Shown piece by piece: positions 45,850 through 55,955 of a DNA stretch of 64,000 nt (positions are counted from its first letter, which is position 1; each line of letters begins with the position of its first letter). Both the position numbers and the translations under genes were made by a program. Source of the stretch: Rhizomys pruinosus (taxonomy: Eukaryota > Chordata > Mammalia > Rodentia > Spalacidae); contig VZQC01013712.1 in the NCBI GenBank assembly GCA_009823505.1, forward strand, positions 80,262 to 144,261, written 5' to 3'. A model generated the notes under the pieces. It was not told where the DNA came from, ran no database searches, and saw only the letters and a program-made list of their open reading frames with translations.

Positions 45850-46010
45850 TTTTACTTTTTATTTTTTGGTCTTTTTTGAGACAGGTCTCCCTGTAGCTCT
45901 GGCTGTCCTGGAACTCTCTTTGTAGACCAGGCTGGCCTTGAACTCACAGAGATCCACCTGCCTCTGCCTCCAAAGTGCTAGGATTAAAGGCATGTGCCAC
46001 CACACCTGGC
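45850..46010 (-). mobile_element. B1 SINE
   Basis: Reverse full-length B1 with the 9-bp duplication AGGATTCTT (45841-45849 and 46011-46019). Confidence 0.95.
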
Positions 46011-46102
46011 AGGATTCTTAAATAAGCTGCCAACTCATGGAAGAAAACAGCCTGGACAGACCAGATTTCAAAGTGACAACTCAAAGAAAAATAGACTGTT
46101 TT

Positions 46103-46434
46103 ATAATTTGGAATTAACATACAGTTTATTCTCATAGGTCATAATTTTGATACATATGTGATGATTATATAGGCATATGTTGCAGCAATACAAAGGAAAG
46201 TGAACAAAACAACATGAAGACTTGGTCAAAGAACTGACTGATACAGTTAAATTACACCCAAAATTACAAGCCTCTGCAGTGAAAAACTTTGGAAAGACTG
46301 ATAGAAGGATTCAAGACATGTATGGCAGAAGGCATAAACTGGGGTGGAGTAGGGACAGGGAGAGGAGAATATCTCTAAATTGGACCAAAATATAATGTAT
46401 AAAATACACAAATCATCAATAAAATTATTAAAAG
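46103..46434 (+). mobile_element. L1-tailed retroposon (older variant)
   Basis: Same family as 11081-11540 (CAAAGAACTGACTGATACAG, G-rich tract, CACAAATCATCAATAAAA, A-tail). Perfect 19-bp target duplication AAGAAAAATAGACTGTTTT at 46084-46102 and 46435-46453. Confidence 0.93.
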
Positions 46435-46536
46435 AAGAAAAATAGACTGTTTTGCTTCTCACCCACTTCTGCCCCTAGTTCCCCAAGGCTCAGTGATCAG
46501 ATGTGGAAGAGGGGCTGTGATAGAATGTAAGGGTTG

Positions 46537-47162
46537 GTCGCGTTTCCCTCTGCTCTGGTCCCGGCTGGACTTGTGGGCGGGAACCTGGGTCGCAGGGGAG
46601 ACGCCATAACGCGCCAGGCCAGGATCGAAAGGTTATTCCTGGACAAACTGTCAGCCCATGAAAGGAAACAGCCAGAATTGACCAGAGTCCAAGTCAACAG
46701 CTCCAGAGAGAGTGGACTGTTTTACCTCTCATCCACCTGTGCCCCTTTTCTAAGCCTAGGGAACAACCTGCGGAAGAGGGGGCGTGGTAGAATGTAAGGG
46801 CTGCGATTGGGGTGAATGGTGAAACTACAGCAATGTAGTCTGGACACTCATTTGATCAACTTGATTGAACAAACAACCTGTCACCCCCCACTGGATGGTG
46901 GGGCTGTAGGTGTTTGGGCACAACAGCCTGCAGATAGGTTTTGCATGAAGGATGCTTGTACTCATGGATTATCACTTATAGCTAAAAATGAAAAAAAAAA
47001 CTGAGAGAAAGATGCAGGACAGTTATGGCAGAATGCATGATCTGGGATGGGGTGGGGGTGGGGGGGAGGGAAAGGGAAATAAGCCTGAACTGAATTGGAA
47101 AAATGTATGAAATGCACAAAGCATCAATAAAAACTATTTAAAAAATTTAAAAAAAAAAAAAA
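46537..47162 (+). mobile_element. chimeric ERV-body/L1-tail retroposon, copy C, with CpG-rich 5' segment
   Basis: Flanked by the 15-bp repeat AGAATGTAAGGGTTG (46522-46536, 47163-47177). The first ~84 bp (46537-46620) are GC-rich with about nine CpG and are not part of the body in any other copy. At AGGATCGAAAGG (46621) it enters the body exactly where copy A has TTCATTAGTAGGATCG, an acceptor-like site. Then body, L1-type tail with AATAAA and a long A-tail. It landed inside E1's own, older version of the same body sequence. Confidence 0.92.
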
Positions 47163-47569
47163 AGAATGTAAGGGTTGAGGAGATAGCAGTAATTCCTAAG
47201 ATTTCAAAAAAGATTTGGGCTGGGCTCTTATTTGATGAACATGCTCGTGCATACAAGCTTCTGCAATTGTACTATGGCAACCTTGTGTTATTCAAAATTT
47301 TGGCATAGATACTTGCTAATTAGTTTTGCATGAATGTCACCTACATTCATTGCTTATGCTTGAAAATCAGTTCACTTCATGGGCGGGATTTTTGCATATT
47401 AATTGGCATTAGTGTAAAAAATAAAAATCTCTGGTCTGACCAGTCCCCCACCCCTGGCACTCAAGACAGGCTTGAGCAGTTGACTATTCAAAGCTCAGGT
47501 TACTTTGTGTTGTTAGCCTCTCCCATGGGCTCACCTGCCTCTCAGAAGAAAAAAAATTAAAGGGTGAGT

Positions 47570-47837
47570 TGTTGGAAAAGTCAGTTAAGTTAGATATGAA
47601 CTGGCTAGCATCCTAACCAATAGGACTTCCCTGGCCACGGCCATTGGGTGGGATGTAGTAATGCAAAGGTCTAGGATTTGGCCCTGGGATATGAGTCACA
47701 CTGGCTATAAAACATGGCCATTTTTTAAATAAATCTCTCTCTGTATTTGGATACTGTATGGTATGTGTCCCCGTGGTCTGCTTTCCTGAGTGTGTTTTCT
47801 ACGTGACTCATGATGGGAATAAATGGGATGACCCACA
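47570..47837 (+). promoter_or_regulatory. E1 3' LTR
   Basis: TGTTGGAAAAGTCAG...GACCCACA, 268 bp. TATAAAAC near 47706 and AAATAAATC near 47728 look intact. Confidence 0.88.
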
Positions 47838-47975
47838 AACAACCATCTGTAACTCCAGTTCCAGGGTATCTGAAGCCCTCTTCTGACCTGCATAGTCATT
47901 GCAAAACATGGGTGCACTTACATGCATGCAGGCAATACACACGCACACATAAATAAAAATAATAAATAATAAGGA
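47838..47975 (+). mobile_element. B2 SINE, 3' half
   Basis: Continues the B2 begun at 31610 (CATCTGTAACTCCAGTTCC ... CAATACACACGCAC, AATAAAAATAATAAA tail). Confidence 0.88.
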
Positions 47976-48240
47976 TCAAAGGAGCATCAGGCATGGTGGC
48001 ACAGGCATTCCTATCTTCTCAGCTATTCAGGAGGCTGAAGCAGTGTTTAAGGGATATCCGGGCTGTGTAGTGACTTCAAGTTAGCCAAATTATTAAAATT
48101 TTATATCAAAATAAAAAGTTAAGACAGAACCAATGATGTAGCTCAGTCCAAAAGCACTTGTTCAGAACCAAGGATGTAGCTCAGTACCAAAGCACTTGCT
48201 TAGCCTGTGCAAGGAACCAGGTTCAAGTCTTAGTACAGAG
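47976..48240 (+). mobile_element. old B1-like piece followed by ID-like element
   Basis: 47985-48090 resembles a diverged B1 (GCATGGTGGCACAGGC, TCAGGAGGCTGAAGC). 48125-48240 holds an ID/BC1-type tRNA-like block (ATGTAGCTCAG...AGCACTTG), duplicated in tandem. Confidence 0.6.
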
Positions 48241-48431
48241 AAAATGAAGTAAAAATCAAGGAGAAAAAAAGAAATTTATACACATCTGTATTGTAGTGGT
48301 GACAGCATGCACAAGTCCCACATAAGCTTAAGTCAGACAGAATTCTAGTGTAGATGGTGGAAGTGTGTAAGAAACCCCAACCCTACCCGAGGAAGTGGCA
48401 ACTGATGGCTACGAAGAGGGGATTTAGTCTC

Positions 48432-48797
48432 CGTGGTGGTTTGAATGAGAGTGTCCCCCATAGGCTTTAAGTATTCAGACATTTTGTCCCCAGTTGGTGG
48501 CACTGTTCTGGGAGGTCTTAGAAGGTGTGGCCATGCTGGAGGAAGTATGTCACTGGGGGCAGGCTTAGTAAGTTTAACAAGCCTTGCAGTCTCCAATCTC
48601 TCTCTCTCTGTTCACTTCCTGTGCTCATTGCAAGTTGTGAACCTTGGCTTTCTGCTCCAGCTCCAGCCACCATGCTTCCTGCCACAATGGACTCTAATTC
48701 CCTGGAACTGTCAATCGTAAACTCAAATAAACTCTTCCTTTTATAAGTTCCCTTGATCATGGTGGTTTATCACAGCAACAGAAAAGTGATGAATACA
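48432..48797 (+). mobile_element. solo MaLR-like LTR
   Basis: Same LTR as 17212-17573 in the other orientation, 366 bp, with 5-bp duplication GTCTC (48427-48431 and 48798-48802). The first base of the terminal TG is mutated. AATAAACTCTTCC near 48726. Confidence 0.88.
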
Positions 48798-48889
48798 GTC
48801 TCATTTAAGGATATGACTCTTGGTAGGTTGACCAGGCTCCATTGCATGAGTCCATACTAAAGGGCAACTGGAGACACAGGACACAAACC

Positions 48890-48960
48890 TATCTCTCTCT
48901 GTGTCTCTGTATCTGTCTCTGCCTCTCTCTGTCTCTCTCTGTCTCTGTCTGTCTGTCTCT

Positions 48961-49000
<40 letters not shown>
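48890..49000. repeat. (TC)n/(TCTG)n and (TA)n microsatellites
   Basis: TCTCTG-rich run passing into about 18 TA units. Confidence 0.95.
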
Positions 49001-49001
<1 letters not shown>

Positions 49002-49104
49002 CAGTTTAAGAAATTAGTGGAAATAATGTGGGTACAAAGGGGATCTAAATATGATAAAAATATATTGCATAAAATTTGTAGAAACTAAAAAATTAAAGTT
49101 GAGA

Positions 49105-49222
49105 AGAGGATTGTGATGTATGCCTTTAATCCCAGTTCTTAAGAGATTGGTAAGGTGAGCCTCAAGTTCAAGGGTAGCCTGAGCTACAGTAATATATTGA
49201 GACTCTACCTCAAAAAAAAAAT
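49105..49222 (+). mobile_element. old B1-type SINE
   Basis: GATGTATGCCTTTAATCCCAG ... GAGACTCTACCTCAAAAAA. Strongly diverged. Confidence 0.7.
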
Positions 49223-49324
49223 CTTCCCCCGCCCAAAACAATAAACTAAAATTTTGCTCATTTTTTTCTTATTCCTTCTTTTTTTCTTTCTCATTCGTTC
49301 CTCCTTTCTTCCTCCCTCCTTGTT

Positions 49325-49580
49325 ATTGGGGATTGAATTAAGGCCTCACACATGGTAGATAAGCACTTTACCAATGAGCTGTATCCCCAGTTTCTTATTT
49401 TCTTAGTTTAACTTTTATTTTATAATATTCTTGTGCATGTCTGCTTGATAGGAGGTGTGCTACAGCACACGTGGCCAATTTTGTAGAGCTGGTTCTTTCC
49501 TTCTACCTTTACCTGTGTTTGGGGGATTGATCTCAGGGCATCAGGCTTATGTAGCAAATACCTATAACTCCTGATCTGTT
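49325..49580 (-). mobile_element. ID-like SINE fragments
   Basis: Minus-strand tRNA-like block at 49325-49395 (CTGGGGATACAGCTCATTGG) and a more degraded one at 49520-49580. Not tRNA genes: the folds are incomplete. Confidence 0.55.
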
Positions 49581-49822
49581 TACTCCCTTCCACAAATGGT
49601 CCCTTATTTACTATTTATTCTTTTTTTCAAAATAAAATTTATTGAAAACCACCCACAAAGTTCTGTGTAATCAGGAATGATACAAAATGCAATAGGCTCT
49701 TAAAAAAAAAAAAACTCATGACAAGATTTTAAATATATTTTAAATTACAGTATTCATTTAGCCTTATTCATTTAGAAGAATTAAAAAGAAATTTTATTCC
49801 CTAAACAAATGAGATACACAAG

Positions 49823-50228
49823 TGTAGGAACTGTCTCCTACTACGAGTAGATGCAACTCAGTCCTTCTAAGGGGAAAACGGGAACAGGGACCCTAGAGGC
49901 ACCCTGGAACCTGGCAACTCATTCCAGCTTCCAGCCAGTTACTTTTGTAACCCAACCTGAGAGGTACTTCTAAACCCAACTCCTTAGCCTGAGAAGTGGA
50001 ATGCTTCCCATCTGGCTGTGTCCACTCACCTGTCCAGAAACTGTTGGCCTCTGGGTAGGAATTTTATCCTGGCAGCCTGCTTGGGTCTCCCTAGACTACA
50101 CTGCCAGCACCTCACACTCTCTAGAGCTAGTAACCTGCCAGGCCTCTGTCTAGCCCCACACTAGCATATCAGGTTAGTGATCTGATTGATCCACTTCTAA
50201 TCCACTAGCACCGGACACTTGAAATTCA
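49823..50228 (-). promoter_or_regulatory. E5 LTR (3' copy if minus)
   Basis: Shares long blocks with 53278-53696, e.g. GTTGGCCTCTGGGTAGG and CAACTCATTCCAGCTTCCAG/CAACTCACTGCAGCTGCCAG. Confidence 0.85.
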
Positions 50229-50822
50229 GTCCTACCTTATAGAGTGTGTTTTAAATAACAATCTTCCTCCAAGCCCTTGGAGATGTTTTATCCAGGCCTG
50301 GGATGAAATCCTGTTTTAAAAGAAATTTTACCTAGTTTTCAAATGCTCTACAGGCAAGATACATCTGACTATACTTTAAATTATATCTGAAATGAAATAA
50401 GATTATTTTTAAAAATTAATTTATATCCGTAAATTTATAATTCTATTTTCTTTAACAGTATGAGAATGTTTAATTTTTGTGTTAGGCATTGAAAGAATGC
50501 AACCAGTAGTTGGCAGCATACACCAAGTAAAATGTCCAATAAACCTTTAATTATTTTCAGCAAAGGCAAACCATAATCCTTGTTGAAATCAAATTATATG
50601 TTAGCTGTTTAATTACATTAATAGAATTGCATCAGAGTTGGAAGGGCCAAATTTCAACTCAGAGGCAGTCTTTCACTGGCCTCAAACAGCAGTGATTATA
50701 CACCAAAAATTTTTTATGCGACCAGTTAAGGACTGTTAATATTAAAAGCATTTTATGACATAAGTACACACACCCACACACTCGTGTGTGCTCACCCATA
50801 CACACATGTAGTAGAGATTGTT

Positions 50823-51067
50823 AGCTGTGCATGGTGGGGCACACCTTTAATCCCAGCACTTGGGAGGCAGAGGCAGGAGGATCTCTGTGAGTTCAAGGCC
50901 AGCTTGGTCTACAGAGTGAGTTCCAGGACAGCTGGAGCTACAGGGAGACCCTATCTCGAAAAGGCCAANNNNNNNNNNNNNNNNNNNNNNNNNNNNNNNN
51001 NNNNNNNNNNNNNNNNNNNNNNNNNNNNNNNNNNNNNNNNNNNAAAAAAAAAAAAAAAAAAAAAAAA
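50823..51067 (+). mobile_element. B1 SINE with assembly gap in its A-tail
   Basis: Near full-length B1 with 9-bp duplication AGATTGTTA (50814-50822, 51068-51076). 75 undetermined bases at 50969-51043 fall between the B1 end and a run of A. Confidence 0.95.
50969..51043. other. assembly gap (75 N)
   Basis: Run of N, most likely an unresolved poly(A) or simple repeat of the B1 tail. A 97-codon frame across it is meaningless. Confidence 0.99.
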
Positions 51068-52001
51068 AGATTGTTAAGTTGACCTGTGGGAAAGAAGTTA
51101 CATTATTGTTTAATACTCACTGAGAAACACAAAATCATTTCCAAAATTATGTTGCAGGGTTTTTTGCTTTAGCATTATTTTATACAATTAGAATATGTGT
51201 TTTTAGTAACTACAAACATCTGAGATCCATTTGCTGGCATCCAACTCCTTTCCCAACCACTTGGCCATATCGAACTGACCATATCTGTCTGTCTCTGAGC
51301 TGTTCCCTAATCTGACCCTAATTTGATTATCCCTAATTTATCCCTAATTTATTCTTGACCTGTCCCTTACCAATTTTCCCTTTCTTTTGTAGGATCAAGA
51401 GCCAGAGAAGGACACAGGTGCCTGTAGTTTCAGACCAATTTGTTTATTTTGACTCATTATTAAGGACTGTTTGAAATATAAAGAAAAAGATGAAATTATT
51501 TCCAAAGTCTTTATTTAAATGAGACACATTTTTTTTAATTTAATAAATTGTAAAAGGCAACCTAATTTAGTGTTTCCCTGCAGGTGTTATCTTCAAATTT
51601 TGTAGGTAAACAAGGTTGGATTTGAACTTTCACAGGAGTCCAGTGTTTCTACTTCCAGTGCACTAAAACCAAAGCTTGTATTCCATGCCTTACAGCAAGT
51701 GGGCTGGGGAGCTGCACTGAACACAGACCAAAACGCAAATTATGAGACACACGTAGTCAGAAAATCTGTGGGCTGAAAAAAAATATTTTCTTCCAGGGGC
51801 CTCTCCCCTTGTACAGCTTTTAATTTAGGAACAAAATCTTGAAGGTGGAGTATTTTTAGAGACCAGAATAACTCTTGATGCCTAGGACCTCTCAATTAAC
51901 TAATTGATTGTGCACAAATTTTACCCAAAGATTAAAGCAAAGCATTACATCCTAGTCTGGTTTATCAGGACTGGAAAGAACAAATTTTACCATTGCTTTA
52001 A

Positions 52002-52226
52002 TTTTTTTAATTAATTAATTTTTTACGTGTATGAATGTACTGTCTGCATGTAGGTTTGTGCACCTGAGTTCTGCAATGCCTCGGAGGTCAGAGGAGGGTG
52101 TCAGATTCCCCTGGAACTGGAGTTAAAGAACATTCTCAGCAGCCATGTGGGTGCTGGGGATTGAACCCAGGTCCTCTGCAAGAGCAGATGGCTCTCTAAC
52201 AGCTAGGCCATCTCTCTGGGCCCTAA
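52002..52226 (-). mobile_element. B2 SINE in E5
   Basis: Reverse B2 with the 11-bp duplication CATTGCTTTAA (51991-52001, 52227-52237). Confidence 0.95.
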
Positions 52227-53277
52227 CATTGCTTTAAACATAACACACAAATTAACACAAGTATGTGACCTTTTAAATCCGGTTTCTAAACTACTAAGAG
52301 GTTTGTTAAAAACCTGGTTTCCAAGCTAGTAGAAAAAAGAAAAACTATGGTAATGAGCCCTTCCCTTGGCTGGTTGGCAGCCTGTAGGGAGAGGGCGTGG
52401 CCATCTGCTGGACTCTGGCTAGCTGCAGCACTCTGGCTAGCAATAGGGCAGTCCCCAAGTTTGGGATTCCCCAGCTACACTCCCACCATCCCAGGTCTCT
52501 CCCAAGGGGCAGCAGAAGGAAACTCCTGAGTCAGTGCTGCCTTCCCAAAATTCCTCCTGCCAGCATTCTGAGCCACAGCAATTCCAAGTGCATCAAACTG
52601 CCTCCTAGGGGCTTTTTCATGAGAAACTCCACCCCCATCTCGCTGGCAACTGTGTGCTGGGCAGAGCTCTCCCCAGGCTGTAAGAACAGCCTGCAGAACC
52701 CCAGGGCCCCGTGTTCAACTGCAGGCTTCACATCACTGGCACTGTGAGAGGACACAGAACAAGGAACCTTGGATTAGATTAACCAGAGTATTTAAAAACA
52801 ACTACAGATGGAAAAGTGTAACACAGTTTGATTTTGAAGGCAAGGCTATTTGAAGGCTGGAATTTAAGAGTCCAATTTGCGTTACAGAAGGTGAGGCTCC
52901 CTGAGTGAGGCCCAGAGGGGCATTTAGCTGCAGTTAACCAAAGCAAAGACAGTTTTAACAGAAGAGGGGCTGCATACTTAAGCTGTAGCTGGCTTTCCAA
53001 AAACTCCCATGCAAGCCAATATCCTGGCAGGCCAATTTGTGGGTGGGGATTTGGTAACCCCACATCCCCAAACGACCAGGAACTGAATGGCTTCCCTTGT
53101 TTCCCACTTCTGCAAGCAGCTTGGAGCCAGGGCAGGAATGTCTTATGGTCTGCTTCCCATGCATCAAACCTAGCAAAACTACCAAACCCATAGAACATTA
53201 AGAAGAGAAGACTAATAGTGATGAGGCAGAACTGTGGTGTTTGCATCTTACCTTCAGCCCCACATAGCAGCACCATT

Positions 53278-53696
53278 TGTAGGAACCGTCTCCTACTATG
53301 AGCAGATGTAACACAATCCTGTTAAGGGGAAAATGGGTACAGGGACCATCTGAGGCACCCTGGGGATCTGGCAACTCACTGCAGCTGCCAGCTGGTTACT
53401 TTCCTAACCCAACCAGAGAGGTACTCCCAAGCCCAGGTCCTTAGCCTGGCAATCAGAAAGCTTTCTGTCTGGCCATATCTACTCACCTGCCCAGAAAATG
53501 TTGGCCTCTGGGTAGGCATTTCATCCTGGCAGACTGCTTGGCTCTCTGCAGGCTATAACACTGGCACCTCACTCTCTCCAGAACTAGTGACCTGCTTGGC
53601 CTCTACCTAGCCCCTTGTTAGCATACCAGGTTAGGGATCTTATTGATTCCCCTTCTAACCCACTACCACCCAACACTTGAAACTCAGGCTGACTGT
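53278..53696 (-). promoter_or_regulatory. E5 LTR (5' copy if minus)
   Basis: Partner of 49823-50228. Confidence 0.85.
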
Positions 53697-53733
53697 GGTG
53701 TGTATACTACAGTCTTTTTTCTTCGTTGCTGCA

Positions 53734-54081
53734 TGTTAGGTCTGGCTCAGGGCAAAGCCAAGATGGTATAGACCCGAAAGACCCTCATTTCTTTTCCACT
53801 CAGGCCAGATTCCCATGAGACCTCTGGACCTAAGACCCACCTCCAGATCTGAGCCCCTGCCTGGTTTAATTGGCCAAATTCCAATAAGTTGCCATCTACC
53901 CTCCCCCCTATAAAAGGCTCTGCCCACCTCTCAGAAGCAAGCTTTCCACAGCCCTCAGGATGGCTGGGGGCCTGTGGATTCACCCGAGAGAGATTGCATT
54001 TCCTGGAATAAATGCCTGCGTTTATATACTTTTTTAATTCGGACTGATTAGGCCTTTTCTTAGCATCGGTTATACTTCTCA
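53734..54081 (+). mobile_element. solo LTR of the E2 family
   Basis: 348 bp, TGTTAGGTCTGG...ATACTTCTCA, collinear with both E2 LTRs. TATAAAAG near 53911 and GGAATAAATGCC near 54004 are kept. The flanks CTGCA and CAGCA are a possible 5-bp duplication with one change. Confidence 0.9.
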
Positions 54082-54729
54082 CAGCACACCAGTGAGCTTC
54101 TGAAGTTCAAATGTTCAGAACTACCTGGGACATTTTGCCCATCTTGATTGAGTCTGCTTATGGATCTTTGACCCAACAATTCTGAAGAGAAGCCTGAGAA
54201 TTTACATTTCTAGCAGATGCTGTTGGTGTTGGTTGTGGTTCACACTGTAAAGTCAGCAGTCCCTTGAAAGGGACAGAATTTTGATGTTGAAGGTTTTCTC
54301 ACACCCAAGAGTTCCTGCTTCTCTAATGGAGGAGTTAAGAGATTCAGCAACTCCTCAAGCTTACATAGACGGGATAAGGACAAGTTGGGGCAAGTTCATA
54401 ATATTCGTGAGAACACATGCTGAAATCTGGGATGCTGCCCACACCATGTGTGTGTGGGGGGGGCAAGACAATACATACGTCAACTATGTGGAACTGAGAG
54501 CTCTCTTGCCATTTCAACACCAGGGGCAGAGGTCCCAGCGTCCTCAAGGGCACTTTGGATTTACATGGGGAGAAGGGAAGCTGCTACTTGGTAACGTTAC
54601 TTCCATTCACTTTGTAGGCAAGCCTGAGTAAACTGGTTAGATTTCCCTGAACTGTGGTTTGGAGAAACTTTCTTGCAGGTCTTGGGAACCCAGGAGTCAG
54701 GGGAGGCAAGATGCCACATGCGTGGGTAT
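54082..54729. other. no gene seen
   Basis: A 116-codon frame (54281-54631) has no motif, and overlapping frames exist on the other strand. No repeat recognised. Confidence 0.5.
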
Positions 54730-55077
54730 TGTTATGCCCTGAATCCAAGACCCTCACAGACCACCAGGAGACGCGACACTGATGCAAAGGCAAAGAATCT
54801 TTTAATCAGGCTAGGGTGGGAGGGGTCGGGGGGGTGGGGGGGGTCCCATGCCTTGGCATTACAGCAGGATTTGTGGGCTTGTATACATAGCAAAAGCTCA
54901 CACGGGGGTAGGTGGGTTTGGCGGGCTTGTAAGAACCCTGAGGGTGGGGATGAAGGGGGACAGGATTCATGGTATATTTCCTGGAATTGTTGGGTTGTCA
55001 AAAACATATAGTTCCTGGGATTGTTGGGTTATGTCGAAAACATGCTTATCTGGCCTTTGCACTGACCACTTGTAACA
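54730..55077 (-). mobile_element. solo gammaretrovirus-type LTR
   Basis: TGTTACAAGTGGTCAG...GGGCATAACA on the minus strand. It has two 34-bp direct repeats in U3 (54980-55013 and 55014-55047; CCTGGRATTGTTGGGTT in each), as many gammaretroviral enhancers do, a TA-rich box near 54882-54888, an ATTAAA signal near 54798-54803 and U5 text with GTCGCGTCTCCTGG. Flanking 4-bp words do not match. A very G-rich run sits at 54823-54844 on the + strand. Confidence 0.65.
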
Positions 55078-55118
55078 GTTATTTAAAAAACATGTTTATC
55101 CTGATCCCTACACAGTCT

Positions 55119-55833
55119 TCCTGTGTAAGACCCAAATTGAGCCTTACCCTTGAGAGACCCCTGAGTGAGAGACGAGGAGACAAGACTCGCTGCAAAAGCA
55201 AGAGGTTTATTCCTCTGGTGCACCAGGATTCACCTGTACAATGGGGAGAGGCAAACCCTGAGCAATCTCTGCATACAGATTTTATACACTTAGAGCAGGG
55301 CAGGAATTGAACCCCCATCTCCTGCGTGACAGGCAGGGATACTCAGCATGCTTGGGTCTGCAAATGACTGGGGGCCAGGGCCCTCAGGGTGGTTCTTCCT
55401 GGAATTACCCTGTTACCTGCTGACCTAGGGAGGGGTTGCTATTTGCTAACCTAGGAAGGGAAAAGGCTCCAACCCTGATAATTTGGCTTGCAGGCCTTTT
55501 ATTCAGGGCCTAGGGGAATCTTAGTGGGGTTTGGGTAACTTCTAGCCTTATTGGATAATAGCAGAGTTACAGCTCATGTTTAGGTCAGCCCACCTGCCCC
55601 CACATACCAAAGGTTATCTTTAGACACAGTCTTGTGTCAGGAATGGAACCAGGTCTAGGGGAATTTTTCTTTATCGGTTCAGACTGGACCTGTTTCCCAA
55701 GCCTAGGATGTATCTGGTGGACTTCAGCCTGGGGGAAAGTGAATGCTTAACCTTTGTCCAGCATAGAAGTCTGGAATCAACTCTTATCTCTTCACCTGCA
55801 GCTTTAGTTTTAATCCTGTAGTATGAGTGGAAG
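55119..55833 (-). promoter_or_regulatory. E3 3' LTR
   Basis: Follows the polypurine tract AAAAGGGGGAA (55834-55844, minus strand). TATAAAAT near 55278-55285 and GGAATAAACC near 55203-55212 give a standard U3-R-U5 plan with a ~75-bp promoter to poly(A) distance. The LTR ends are set approximately. Confidence 0.75.
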
Positions 55834-55955
55834 TTCCCCCTTTTGTCTAGAATGGAGGCCTTGGTATGGCCAGCAAAATGTTTTTAATTCATTGCCCTTC
55901 ATTTCCCCATTTCTCTTGTTACTTGAGAGGCCAATCTTGGTCTCTCCTATCTAGC

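Larger units (their letters stand above)
45300..47569 (+). mobile_element. E1 3' internal region, parent-like version of the retroposon body
   Basis: Reads collinearly with the body of copies A-C but is much more diverged: the 45310-45640 block matches 32600-32935, 45730-45840 matches 33090-33210, and 46020-46102, 46454-46536 and 47178-47400 match the last part. It is interrupted by a B1, an L1-tailed element and copy C. Near its end lies a purine-rich stretch (GAAGAAAAAAAATTAAAGGG) just before the 3' LTR, a good polypurine tract. It has no L1 tail of its own, so the body appears to derive from an ERV internal region of this type. Confidence 0.7.
31702..47837 (+). mobile_element. E1: LTR element carrying a nest of later insertions
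   Basis: Two ~267-bp LTRs in direct orientation bound this span. AACAAC occurs immediately before the first (31696-31701) and immediately after the second (47838-47843), a 6-bp target duplication as usual for class II (betaretrovirus-like) ERVs. The target was a B2. Removing the recognised insertions (32529-33757, 33785-40510, 41089-42641, 45850-46010, 46103-46434, 46537-47162 and their duplications) leaves roughly 5 kb of original internal DNA. I see no gag, pol or env motif in what remains, so E1 is either very decayed or a non-coding passenger element. Confidence 0.85.
49823..53696 (-). mobile_element. E5: LTR-bounded element, non-coding
   Basis: Two ~410-bp direct repeats (49823-50228 and 53278-53696), each starting TGTAGGAAC and ending ...GAAAYTCA on the + strand (also TG...CA on the minus strand), bound about 3 kb. 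On the minus strand TGGTGCTGCTATGTGGGG follows the LTR two bases in (53258-53275), a possible primer site, which sets the orientation. A 165-codon frame begins close to it (52779-53276) with a hydrophobic N-terminal stretch but no motif I know. No target duplication is visible. Part of the interior (50560-51430) matches E1 in reverse. Carries a B1 and a B2. Confidence 0.7.

Noticed and set aside
50784..51077. 97-codon frame
   Set aside because: It runs through a B1 and 75 undetermined bases.
54281..54631. 116-codon + strand frame
   Set aside because: No domain, no splice or promoter context, and competing frames on the other strand over the same DNA.
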